DNA of 14,208 bases, taken from Lentimicrobium sp. (GTDB taxonomy: Bacteria > Bacteroidota > Bacteroidia > Flavobacteriales > Flavobacteriaceae). Shown here piece by piece: positions 6,986 through 14,208 of this stretch. Location of the stretch: the NCBI GenBank assembly GCA_022758945.1, contig JAEMQE010000225.1, positions 1 to 14,208 on the forward strand, given 5' to 3'. The notes under the pieces were generated by a model, which did no database searches, was not told the origin of the DNA, and saw only the letters and a program-made list of their open reading frames with translations. The position numbers were made by a program, and so were the translations under genes. Each line of letters starts with the position of its first letter. The stretch's first letter is position 1.

Positions 6986-9900
6986 TTAATATTCATCTGG
7001 GACTTTGCCTTCCTTATTTATTTCCAGCTCTTTTGAATTTGATTTTGGATGGTCATTGTTTTCAGGAGACAGATTTGAATCCTGGTCAATCACATTAGAA
7101 TCCGGTGCTTTTTCAATTTTATGGTTTTTAAAAATTTTATTAGCCAATTCTTTGAATGTGTCAAAATCAACTTCATAAGAAATCCCTGCTCCTTGTGTAT
7201 AGCCTATTCCTTCTCCTATATAACTGATGTCATTTTCTCTATTAAAAAAACGCAAGTTTACGGTTCCATCCTCATTAACTCTGTATAAAACCTCTACATC
7301 ACCAACGACTGCTGTTTCATTAATACCACCAAAAGGAACTCCAACTTTTCCGTTGATGGTAATTCTTTCATTTATTTTTGATGAAACAGTAGCTACAAAT
7401 CTTCCGTCGGATTCTTTCCCAGTTGTTTTATCTGCACCAATAATATCAATACCCACTTGGAATTTTTCATCTTCAGAATGAATAAGACCACTCAATAAAC
7501 TTGTCGCCGTTTCAAATGCATTTGAAGTTAAAGCAGAATTATTCACTCCTTCGGCACTTAAAAAACTACCTGTTGACAATAAATACAAAGCTTGGGTTTG
7601 GCGAACATCTTTATCATTTAGTTTGTATTCAATTTCTGATTTTAAGACGTTGCTAACCGTTGGAAACTCAAAATTAAAATCGGGTTCCGGGCTTGTTAAA
7701 TCTCCTCGAAGTCCAATAATTACATTGACTGGCACTTTTTTATTGAAGGAAGAATTTTCTAATAATAGGGCTGGATTTGCACTGGTTTTGTATATGGCTT
7801 CTAAATTTAAACGCGCTTTCATTGGATTTCCTTCCCAGGAAATATAGCCTCCTTTTTTTACCGTAAATTTCTTGTCGATGATGCCGCCATATTTAAAATT
7901 GTAGGTTCCTTCATAAGCCTGAAAATCGCCCCACATATTAAATTTACCTAATGTATTTATTTTAAAAAGCAGTGTTCCGTTTCCTCTGCCTTTCATACCA
8001 TGACCAGAATTTCGATCCAAAATAACTTCTACTTCTGCATTTGGTGTGATGTCAAGATCAAACTCCAATTCAAGTCCTTTGTAATTTCTTGAATTATCAA
8101 CAATTCCCTTTTTAATATTAAACTTTTCTTTGGCAGTCAAAAAATGAATAAAACTATTTTCGCTTATATTTTCAGAATCATTTATAGGGATTTTTAACGA
8201 AGAGCCTTTTTCAGATTTTGCATCGACTTTAATAAACAGTCCATCTGTTGGCCCTTTGATCGTTGCACTACCATCAATAAATGCAATTCCATAATAAGCT
8301 GCATCTTCCGAATCTTTGGTGTCAAGCACCAATAATCTTTTTGAATTAATGGCCAAATCCAATTTCCAATCCGAAAAATTATTATGCGAAATACTTCCGT
8401 TTAAAGTTCCTTTTGTATCAAATTTCGTATCGGTAAGCACATCGTTTTTAAACAAAAACTTCTCGTCTGTTAAATCAACAATAGTTCTGTTGCTTAATGA
8501 ATAATCCACATTCAAATACGGAATTGTCATTCCTGCATCATCTACATAAAGTCGTCCGTTGATTTCTGGCTTTTTGAGATTTCCTGCTATACTTGCATTT
8601 CCTGATGCAAATCCTCTAATATTTGAGATAACTTCTCCTCCAAGTGGACTTAAGATTCCCAGATTAAATTTGTCCAATTTTAAATTTAAATCCAAAATTG
8701 TTTTATTGTCAATTATCTCAAAATTGCCATTGGCTTTGAAAGACTCCGCATTTTCATTTTCGATATTAGCATCTAATGTAAATTTTTTAAAACTTTCATC
8801 TCCGGCAATATCAAAATTCAAATACCCCAAATCGGTTTTATTGATATTCAAATGATCAATTTGAATTGAAGCTGTTGGTTGAAATACGGCATTATCTTGC
8901 TTATAATTTATTATTGCATTCATATTTCCATTAAAAACAAACTTGGGATTTGCAGGAGTTATTTGGTTCAAATCAACGTCTTTAAGACTTATATGCAAAT
9001 CCTTGTATGTTGTTCCTTTAATATCACCCATAAAAGTAATTTCCTGATCTTTATGAGTCAAAATTATGTTGTCAAAATTGAAATTTTTGAATGATTTATC
9101 AAAAACTATTTGATTATTTGGCGTTTCCTTTTCATTCAAATACCATAAATAATCCTTTAGTTTTATTTCTGATTTATTGATACCCACCACATTATTATTG
9201 TCTTTGTTTATGGTATGATATAAGTTCAGATTAAAATAATCTTGACCTTTTGAGCCACCTTTAAACTCAGATCGAAAGAACAAAGTGTCTTTCATAGTCA
9301 CGTTTATCAAACTAAAATCCCTAATTTTATAATATTTTGTTTTTATGCTATCTAGTTCGATAAAGGCATTATAAAGTGGATTTTTATTATCCACTTTTAT
9401 CCTGATATTATCGAATGTGTTGTCAGAAGCCGTAATTTTTGGGGAATTAAAATTGAGTTTAAATTCCTGATTGTCAGAGTTGATATTTCCTTTAACAATC
9501 GTATTTGTACCAATGGAAATTTCTGGGTAGAAGATTTCAATAATTTTATTATAAATAGTAAAATTAAATTTCAAAAACTGTCCTTTATTAACTTTTTCAG
9601 GCTTGTAATTAGTATAAAGACTTCCAAGCGAATTCATTACTAAATTTTTCAACTGATTGAACTGAAATTTCCCCACAATTTCCCCTTCAACAATATCAGG
9701 AGAATTTACAGTAATTGTTCTCACACGATCTTGGTCAAAAGAAGAATTGATATAAAAATCATCAAAAACATAGGTTGCTTTTACATTTTGATACGTAGTT
9801 TTATTAATAAATATATCTCCTTTTAGATTATCAATTGAATTGCCCGATACTTTTACTACAACATCTCCTTTAAACCTGGAAATGGAGTCTTTCATAAATT

Positions 9901-11416
9901 TCAATTTGTGTAAATCGGCATTTTCAACATTGATGTGAAAATCATATTGGCTTTCTTTTTTGCTCAAATCGACCAATCCATCAAAATTCATATTCAAATT
10001 TGGGTCGTTTACCGAAACCTGGCCTTTATAGAGTCCGCTTTTAAAATTTCCGTTTACAATAACATTATTATAGGTGTAATTATTATAATCTATTTGGCTA
10101 ACATCGCCTTTAATGGAAGTATTCAAATACTTTTCAGAAAAACCTTTGCCGTCTACATCGAGATTCAAACTTACTTTTCCAACGTCTTTTCTGTCTAATA
10201 AAGTTCCAATATCAAAATTCTCCAAGACAACATTGCCTACATAAGCAGCTTTATCAGTTAAATTCATGTTTTTAATATATAAATCAGAATTCACTTTCCC
10301 CAATTGTGTCGTCATAACAAAACTAGCCTCAACAGAAGTTGTTGTAACTTGGGCATTACCGACTAAATTAATTTTGCCCAGTTTTTTCAAAATAACCGGC
10401 AACCTTTTGCCTAAAACATTGGGTAATATTGTAACAAGGTCATCATAACTGCTAGAAAGTTTTTCAAAATTTCCGTTCATATAAAACTCCTGTTCCTTAT
10501 TTGGAAAAAGATTTTTGAAGTTTAATGTGCCTATTATCAGCGACTTTTTTGAATCGATTAATTTTAAATTCGTAATCTTAAGGTTGTTTAACGGTCCTTT
10601 TATTCTTCCATTTACATAAAAATGCTGGTTTTTGCCCAATTCATTATAAAAACAACGAATATCATTAGATGCCAATGCCGCTTTATCCAGTTTAATATCA
10701 AACTCAACTTTGTCGGTAAAATGTGAAAAATCTCCTTTATCTATATTATAATTTAAAGCAATTTTTCCTCTTAGCTTGGATTCCTTGGTTACTAAATTTA
10801 GATTTTCGAGTTTAATATGCTTTTTGGTATAACTAAATTTCCCACTTAAACTCTTGACAAAAATTCCGCGATGATCCTGAAAAGACATCTTATTAATTAT
10901 CGTATTTACTTCAGGCCCATAAACTTTTAAATCACTTACAGAGGCATTGAGCTTAGTAAAATCGACATCTTTAGAGCCTACTCTATTTTCATCAATTAAA
11001 GTATAATGTCCGTTGGTAATTTTTGCATTTGTAGCTGTTAATAGAAAATGTTTTTTGGAAGGTGGTTTATCGTTCTTGAAAGCGGCAATAAATTTATCTA
11101 AATTCGAATATTTTTCATTTTTGTAGGTTTTCATATTAAAATACAATCCATCCAAAGTGATGTCCCCAAAAATCAAATCGCCGTCTAGTAATTTTGAACT
11201 GTCTAAAATATTGGTTTTAATTCTGTTGGCATAAATCAAAGTATCTTTATGATGGTCTAAAATCAACACTTTTTTGAGTTTAACACCTCCAAAAACAGAT
11301 ATTGCAGCTTCATCAATGGCAATATGAATCCCAAAGTCTTTATTGATGCTTTCGACGAAATATTTTGCGATTTTTGTTTGTACAAAAGGCAATGTTAGAG
11401 AAATGCCAAGCACCAA
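6986..11416 (-). CDS. tamB: TamB-family translocation/assembly (DUF490) inner-membrane protein
   Basis: A very large envelope protein of the TamB/AsmA-like group. It is anchored in the inner membrane by one N-terminal helix and spans the periplasm as a beta-rich groove. Family members work with an Omp85 partner (TamA, or TamL in Bacteroidota) in outer-membrane biogenesis and probably carry phospholipid. About 1,476 residues fit. Visible are the anchor (LLGLIVLLLVLGISLTLPFV), hundreds of residues of repeated short beta strands, and the C-terminal TamB domain (about 1000-1420) with HGMKGRGNGTLLF, LRGDLTSPEPDF, and YRVNEDGTVNLRFFNREND near the end. A charged hydrophilic tail follows. The start is a problem. 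The TTG at 11416 cuts into the anchor helix. The frame stays open upstream to TAG (11500-11498) and encodes a basic KKIKTILSIKKIIKIVFR, as a signal anchor should have, but without ATG, GTG or TTG. The true start is probably near 11491, on ATT, or has been lost to an error. Confidence 0.88.
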   Translation of the reverse strand: MVLGISLTLPFVQTKIAKYFVESINKDFGIHIAIDEAAISVFGGVKLKKVLILDHHKDTLIYANRIKTNILDSSKLLDGDLIFGDITLDGLYFNMKTYKNEKYSNLDKFIAAFKNDKPPSKKHFLLTATNAKITNGHYTLIDENRVGSKDVDFTKLNASVSDLKVYGPEVNTIINKMSFQDHRGIFVKSLSGKFSYTKKHIKLENLNLVTKESKLRGKIALNYNIDKGDFSHFTDKVEFDIKLDKAALASNDIRCFYNELGKNQHFYVNGRIKGPLNNLKITNLKLIDSKKSLIIGTLNFKNLFPNKEQEFYMNGNFEKLSSSYDDLVTILPNVLGKRLPVILKKLGKINLVGNAQVTTTSVEASFVMTTQLGKVNSDLYIKNMNLTDKAAYVGNVVLENFDIGTLLDRKDVGKVSLNLDVDGKGFSEKYLNTSIKGDVSQIDYNNYTYNNVIVNGNFKSGLYKGQVSVNDPNLNMNFDGLVDLSKKESQYDFHINVENADLHKLKFMKDSISRFKGDVVVKVSGNSIDNLKGDIFINKTTYQNVKATYVFDDFYINSSFDQDRVRTITVNSPDIVEGEIVGKFQFNQLKNLVMNSLGSLYTNYKPEKVNKGQFLKFNFTIYNKIIEIFYPEISIGTNTIVKGNINSDNQEFKLNFNSPKITASDNTFDNIRIKVDNKNPLYNAFIELDSIKTKYYKIRDFSLINVTMKDTLFFRSEFKGGSKGQDYFNLNLYHTINKDNNNVVGINKSEIKLKDYLWYLNEKETPNNQIVFDKSFKNFNFDNIILTHKDQEITFMGDIKGTTYKDLHISLKDVDLNQITPANPKFVFNGNMNAIINYKQDNAVFQPTASIQIDHLNINKTDLGYLNFDIAGDESFKKFTLDANIENENAESFKANGNFEIIDNKTILDLNLKLDKFNLGILSPLGGEVISNIRGFASGNASIAGNLKKPEINGRLYVDDAGMTIPYLNVDYSLSNRTIVDLTDEKFLFKNDVLTDTKFDTKGTLNGSISHNNFSDWKLDLAINSKRLLVLDTKDSEDAAYYGIAFIDGSATIKGPTDGLFIKVDAKSEKGSSLKIPINDSENISENSFIHFLTAKEKFNIKKGIVDNSRNYKGLELEFDLDITPNAEVEVILDRNSGHGMKGRGNGTLLFKINTLGKFNMWGDFQAYEGTYNFKYGGIIDKKFTVKKGGYISWEGNPMKARLNLEAIYKTSANPALLLENSSFNKKVPVNVIIGLRGDLTSPEPDFNFEFPTVSNVLKSEIEYKLNDKDVRQTQALYLLSTGSFLSAEGVNNSALTSNAFETATSLLSGLIHSEDEKFQVGIDIIGADKTTGKESDGRFVATVSSKINERITINGKVGVPFGGINETAVVGDVEVLYRVNEDGTVNLRFFNRENDISYIGEGIGYTQGAGISYEVDFDTFKELANKIFKNHKIEKAPDSNVIDQDSNLSPENNDHPKSNSKELEINKEGKVPDEY

Positions 11417-11547
11417 TAATAGTACGATAAGTCCAAGAAGTGTACGAAATACTATTTTTATAATTTTTTTGATACTTAAAATTGTTTTAATTTTTTTCTA
11501 AATTTTATTTTACCTAAGGAAAGAAAGCCCCTTTGATAAAAATTCTT

Positions 11548-11555
11548 TAATTTTG
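11548..11555 (+). promoter_or_regulatory. Candidate -7 box for tsaD
   Basis: TAATTTTG matches the Bacteroidota TAnnTTTG element exactly and lies 61 bases before the tsaD ATG, giving a leader of about 55 bases. No TTG stands at the normal spacing upstream (the nearest, 11533-11535, is 12 bases away), so support is weak. Confidence 0.3.
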
Positions 11556-11587
11556 GCTTCGCCGTAAATTTTCATTAAACGGTTTGT

Positions 11588-11606
11588 CAAATATAATTCA
11601 AAATTA
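11588..11606 (-). promoter_or_regulatory. Candidate -7 boxes for tamB
   Basis: On the minus strand two exact TAnnTTTG matches lie together: TAATTTTG (11606-11599) and TATATTTG (11595-11588). A TTG lies about 24 bases upstream of the second box, one more than the 17-23 spacing usually quoted for flavobacteria. Transcription from here would give a tamB leader of about 90 bases and would overlap the 5' end of the oppositely directed tsaD transcript. Confidence 0.35.
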
Positions 11607-11616
11607 GTGCCTTTTT

Positions 11617-12639
11617 ATGCAAAATTCCGAGGTTTTTATTCTTGCTATCGAAAGTTCTTGTGATGACACGGCTGCAGCAGTTTTACATAACGATGAAGTA
11701 TTGTCAAATGTTGTTGCTAACCAACTGATTCACAATCAATATGGCGGTGTGGTTCCTGAACTTGCATCTCGTGCGCATCAACAAAATATTGTTCCGGTGA
11801 TTGATGCTGCACTGCGCAAAGCGAATATAACAAAAGAAAAACTCTCAGCAATTGCCTTTACACAAGGACCAGGATTGATGGGTTCACTTCTCGTGGGCAG
11901 TTCGTTTGCAAAGTCTTTGGCTCTGGCTTTGCAAATTCCATTGATTGCTGTAAATCATATGCAAGCCCATATTTTAGCTCATTTTATTGACGATGAAGGA
12001 AAGGAAAAACCAACCTTTCCGTTTTTGGCATTAACCATTTCTGGCGGCCATACCCAAATCGTGAAAGTGAACGACTTTTTCGATATGGAAATTATTGGAG
12101 AAACCACCGATGATGCCGTGGGAGAAGCTTTCGACAAAAGCGCTAAAATACTGGGTCTTCCCTATCCTGGCGGTCCTTTGGTTGATAAATATGCACAACT
12201 TGGAAATCCCAAAGCCTTTGCTTTTACGAAACCAAAAGTTCCCGGATTAGACTTTAGTTTTTCTGGTTTGAAAACGGCAATTTTATATTTTATCCAAAAG
12301 AAAAAACTGGAAAACCCCAATTTTGTTGACGAAAACCTCAATGATATTTGTGCTTCCATTCAACATACCATTATTGAAATTTTGATGGACAAATTGAAAT
12401 TGGCCGTAAAGGAAACCGGAATCAAACAAATTGCCATTGGCGGAGGCGTTTCGGCCAATTCCGGAATTCGAAATACTTTGGCAGCAGCCGAACAAAAATA
12501 CGGATGGAAGACTTTCATTCCCAAATTTGAATACACCACCGATAATGCTGCAATGATTGGAATTGTAGGGTATCAAAAGTTTTTATCCCGAAATTTCGAA
12601 ACTTCTGCTGTGGTTTCAAAAGCACGAATTCAATTCTAA
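11617..12639 (+). CDS. tsaD: tRNA N6-threonylcarbamoyladenosine (t6A) transferase TsaD
   Basis: The catalytic subunit that moves the threonylcarbamoyl group from threonylcarbamoyl-AMP to A37 of tRNAs reading ANN codons. It acts in the cytoplasm with TsaB and TsaE, and the modification is near-universal. The 340 residues are full length. ASKHA motifs are plain: AIESSCDDTAAA at 10-21, the metal-binding NHMQAHILAH at 113-122 with His114 and His118, TISGGHTQI at 140-148, GEAFDKSAKILGLPYPGGP at 169-187, FSFSGLKT at 213-220, IGGGVSANSGIR at 274-285, and YTTDNAAMIG at 306-315 with metal ligand Asp309. The ATG at 11617 gives a standard N-terminus. It diverges from tamB and is followed after 3 bases by rsmE, so it heads a small operon of RNA-modification genes. 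Confidence 0.97.
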   Translation: MQNSEVFILAIESSCDDTAAAVLHNDEVLSNVVANQLIHNQYGGVVPELASRAHQQNIVPVIDAALRKANITKEKLSAIAFTQGPGLMGSLLVGSSFAKSLALALQIPLIAVNHMQAHILAHFIDDEGKEKPTFPFLALTISGGHTQIVKVNDFFDMEIIGETTDDAVGEAFDKSAKILGLPYPGGPLVDKYAQLGNPKAFAFTKPKVPGLDFSFSGLKTAILYFIQKKKLENPNFVDENLNDICASIQHTIIEILMDKLKLAVKETGIKQIAIGGGVSANSGIRNTLAAAEQKYGWKTFIPKFEYTTDNAAMIGIVGYQKFLSRNFETSAVVSKARIQF

Positions 12640-12642
12640 ACT

Positions 12643-13350
12643 ATGCAATTATTTTATAATCCAACTATTGACGAAACCACCGAAAGTTTCTCTTTTGACA
12701 AAGAAGAAAGCAAGCATATCATCAAAGTATTGCGTAAAAAAGATACTGATATTTTATTCGTAACTAATGGCGATGGTTTATTATTTGAAACCGAAATTAC
12801 GCTGGCTTCGGACAATAAATGCACCGTTAAAATTTTGTCGGTCGAAAAGGCGAAACCTTCAAAATTTCAGTTGCATTTGGCTGTTGCTCCTACCAAAATG
12901 AACGACCGTTACGAATGGTTTTTAGAAAAAGCAACAGAAATAGGCATTCACGAAATCACACCCATTATCTGTGACCGTTCTGAACGAAAAGTGGTAAATA
13001 CTGAAAGATTTGATAAAATTATATTGACTGCAATGAAGCAATCCAATGTGTTGTTTCTTCCAAAATTGAATAACGCCATAACATTTAAAGAGTTTCTAAA
13101 ACGCAAAAATGAAGGTTTGCAATTGATTGCCCATTGTGAAGAAACGGACAAAAAATCATTAAAATCGGTTTTGAAACCAAACGAAAATGTAACTCTACTC
13201 ATTGGTCCAGAAGGTGATTTCTCGGAAAAAGAAATTGCATTGGCATTGGAAAAAAATTATGTTCCAGTTTCTTTAGGGAATACCAGACTGCGAACCGAAA
13301 CTGCGGCGATTGTGGCGTGTCACAGTGTTGTTTTTGTGAATGAAGATTAA
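12643..13350 (+). CDS. rsmE: 16S rRNA (uracil1498-N3)-methyltransferase RsmE
   Basis: A SPOUT-class methyltransferase that uses S-adenosylmethionine to make m3U1498 in 16S rRNA of the 30S subunit. The 235 residues fit the family. The N-terminal PUA-like part contains the expected HIIKVLR at 25-31. The SPOUT core shows KMNDRYEWFLEKATEIGIHEITPI at 85-108, the conserved AMKQSN at 130-135, the knot loop LLIGPEGDFSEKEI at 185-198, and LGNTRLRTETAAI at 211-223, which form the cofactor pocket. The start ATG is 3 bases past the tsaD stop and the stop overlaps the first possible start of the next gene, so all three are likely translated from one message. Confidence 0.95.
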   Translation: MQLFYNPTIDETTESFSFDKEESKHIIKVLRKKDTDILFVTNGDGLLFETEITLASDNKCTVKILSVEKAKPSKFQLHLAVAPTKMNDRYEWFLEKATEIGIHEITPIICDRSERKVVNTERFDKIILTAMKQSNVLFLPKLNNAITFKEFLKRKNEGLQLIAHCEETDKKSLKSVLKPNENVTLLIGPEGDFSEKEIALALEKNYVPVSLGNTRLRTETAAIVACHSVVFVNED

Positions 13351-13993
13351 ACTTATGAAAAAAATACATTACATATTATTATTAATTTCTTTTGCGTCGT
13401 TTTCCCAAGAAATTGCTTTGGTGAAATATAGCGGAGGCGGCGATTGGTATGCAAATCCTACCTCGTTACCTAATTTAATAAAATATTGCAATACTAACAT
13501 TAATACCAAGATAAAATCCAAACCTGGATTAGTAGAACCCAGCAGTCCTGATTTATTTTCTTATCCTTTTGTACATATGACCGGACACGGAAACGTAGTT
13601 TTCAGTGATGCCGATGTCAGTAATTTGAGGAATTATTTGACATCTGGAGGTTTTCTACATATTGACGATAATTATGGAATGGATCAATACATTAGAAAAG
13701 AAATCAAGAAAATCTTTCCCAATACTGATTTAGTCGAAATTCCGGCAAATCATCAAATCTTTCAAAAACCATATCTTTTTTCAAGTGGATTACCAAAAAT
13801 ACACGAACACGATGGAAAACGCCCACAAGCTTTTGGAATTTTCGTAGAAAACAGATTAGTATTACTTTATACTTACGAATGTGATTTAGGTGATGGTTGG
13901 GAAGATCCTGAAGTACACAACGACCCAGTTGATGTTCGTGAAAAAGCACTGAAAATGGGTGCTAACATTATGAATTACATTTTTAATAATTGA
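13340..13993 (+). CDS. DUF4159 domain-containing exported protein
   Basis: The protein is recognisable as the DUF4159 family, common in Bacteroidota and without a settled function. A signal peptide (KKIHYILLLISFASFSQ) is followed by the mature protein beginning near EIALVKYSGGGDWY, so export to the periplasm or envelope is expected. Family landmarks are HMTGHGNVVFSD, GGFLHIDDNYGMD and the C-terminal YTYECDLGDGWEDPEVHNDP. The GHG and HIDDNYG blocks look like a glutamine-amidotransferase/ThuA-like scaffold, but I see no clear catalytic triad. Two starts are possible: ATG 13340, which overlaps the rsmE end by 11 bases, and ATG 13355, 5 bases after the rsmE stop. The second gives a cleaner signal peptide and 212 residues. 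It is the last bacterial gene before the junction with eukaryotic-looking DNA. Confidence 0.85.
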   Translation: MKIKLMKKIHYILLLISFASFSQEIALVKYSGGGDWYANPTSLPNLIKYCNTNINTKIKSKPGLVEPSSPDLFSYPFVHMTGHGNVVFSDADVSNLRNYLTSGGFLHIDDNYGMDQYIRKEIKKIFPNTDLVEIPANHQIFQKPYLFSSGLPKIHEHDGKRPQAFGIFVENRLVLLYTYECDLGDGWEDPEVHNDPVDVREKALKMGANIMNYIFNN

Positions 13994-14000
13994 TTCTTTT

Positions 14001-14022
14001 TCCTATCTAATTCCTATCTAAT
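14001..14022. repeat. Two tandem 11-bp copies after the DUF4159 gene
   Basis: TCCTATCTAAT occurs twice in a row, 8 bases after the DUF4159 stop codon. The pair is flanked by TTCTTTTT (13994-14001) and its complement AAAAAGAA (14027-14034), an AT-only inverted repeat too weak to call a terminator. This is the last stretch that still looks bacterial in composition. Confidence 0.7.
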
Positions 14023-14056
14023 TTATAAAAAGAAATGACTCAACCATGACAATGAA

Positions 14057-14114
14057 CATCATTATCATATCATCATATCGTCATCATCGTCACCGTCATC
14101 ATCATCATCATCAT
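14057..14114. repeat. Imperfect CAT/ATG trinucleotide microsatellite
   Basis: A run of CAT units with scattered changes (CAT, TAT, CGT, CAC) ends in six perfect CAT copies at 14097-14114. Such interrupted trinucleotide tracts are routine in animal non-coding DNA and unlike the rest of this window. Read on the minus strand it follows the CNOT2-like coding segment and reaches TGA soon after, so it is better taken as intron than as coding sequence. Confidence 0.8.
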
Positions 14115-14117
14115 ACT

Positions 14118-14208
14118 TTGAGCCCCTGGGAGGGCTGGAAAATCTTCTTGTTGTATCTGAAACTCAGACGTTGGCTCCTGCTTACTCACCATGTTGACTA
14201 AGAGATGG
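14118..14208 (-). CDS. Partial eukaryotic CNOT2/NOT2-like exon (CCR4-NOT complex subunit)
   Basis: On the minus strand the open frame reads MVSKQEPTSEF, then QIQQEDFPALPGAQ. CNOT2/NOT2, a scaffold subunit of the CCR4-NOT deadenylase complex, carries a conserved block of this form: metazoan proteins have V-x-M-V-(S/T)-K, a short spacer, then (D/E)-F-x-I-x-x-EDFPALPG. No bacterial family I know has it. Possible splice borders are visible: CTCTTAG before the segment (about 14198-14207) and AAA|GTATGA after it, with GT at 14116-14115. The exon could therefore be about 80 bases. The 91 bases are 48% G+C by my count, far above the bacterial genes beside it. The segment is cut by the window edge. 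Identification rests on one short motif recalled from the family. Confidence 0.7.

Noticed and set aside
11510..11575. A 21-codon minus-strand reading frame (MKIYGEAKIKEFLSKGLSFLR) upstream of tamB and in the same frame.
   Set aside because: It is separated from tamB by TAA and TAG, has no known relatives I recognise, and a same-frame position has a one-in-three chance. A leader peptide is possible but unsupported.
13994..14034. Terminator for the tsaD-rsmE-DUF4159 run from TTCTTTTT/AAAAAGAA.
   Set aside because: The stem is 8 A/T pairs with a 25-base loop, too weak to act as an intrinsic terminator.
14057..14114. Histidine- or serine-rich coding tract from the CAT repeat, or a CRISPR-like array.
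   Set aside because: No long frame supports coding, units are three bases with irregular changes, and there are no spacers; it looks like an ordinary eukaryotic microsatellite.

Overview
The window reads as chromosomal DNA of a Flavobacterium-like member of the Bacteroidota, joined at its right edge to a short piece of eukaryotic DNA. The bacterial assignment rests on strongly AT-rich DNA, A-rich leaders with no clear Shine-Dalgarno sites, several exact TAnnTTTG boxes (the Bacteroidota -7 consensus), and protein types typical of flavobacteria: the Bacteroidota LptD form, a large TamB divergent from tsaD, and a DUF4159 exported protein after rsmE.

Layout. Positions 1-3267 (+): an LptD-like outer-membrane LPS-assembly protein followed by ridA. 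Positions 3248-6759 (-): a glycolysis-centred block, read in the order pfkA, gapA, a BadF/NagK-type sugar kinase, mgsA. Strong hairpin terminators follow gapA and the kinase. The last codons of mgsA overlap those of ridA tail to tail. Positions 6986 to about 11491 (-): one very large tamB gene. Positions 11617-13993 (+): a tight tsaD, rsmE, DUF4159 run. Positions 13994-14208: a short AT-rich spacer, then an imperfect CAT microsatellite, then on the minus strand an open segment encoding the CNOT2/NOT2 signature (EDFPALPG preceded by MVSK), which is a eukaryotic CCR4-NOT subunit.

Function. The envelope genes (lptD, tamB) serve outer-membrane biogenesis. PfkA and GAPDH are consecutive control points of glycolysis, and MgsA drains dihydroxyacetone phosphate between them. 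The sugar kinase would feed amino sugars or related sugars into the same pool. TsaD and RsmE modify tRNA and 16S rRNA. RidA clears reactive enamine/imine intermediates.

Two lesions stand out in otherwise intact genes. gapA carries one in-frame TAA (codon 208) inside a fully conserved frame. tamB has no ATG at its expected start, its frame being closed by TAG just before an AAA AAA ATT run. Together with the eukaryotic sequence at the edge, these suggest a contaminant or low-coverage contig, a chimeric assembly, or a bacterial fragment inserted in an animal genome. I found no RNA genes, CRISPR arrays, insertion sequences or evident new defence or secretion system. Gene-free stretches are all shorter than about 230 bases.
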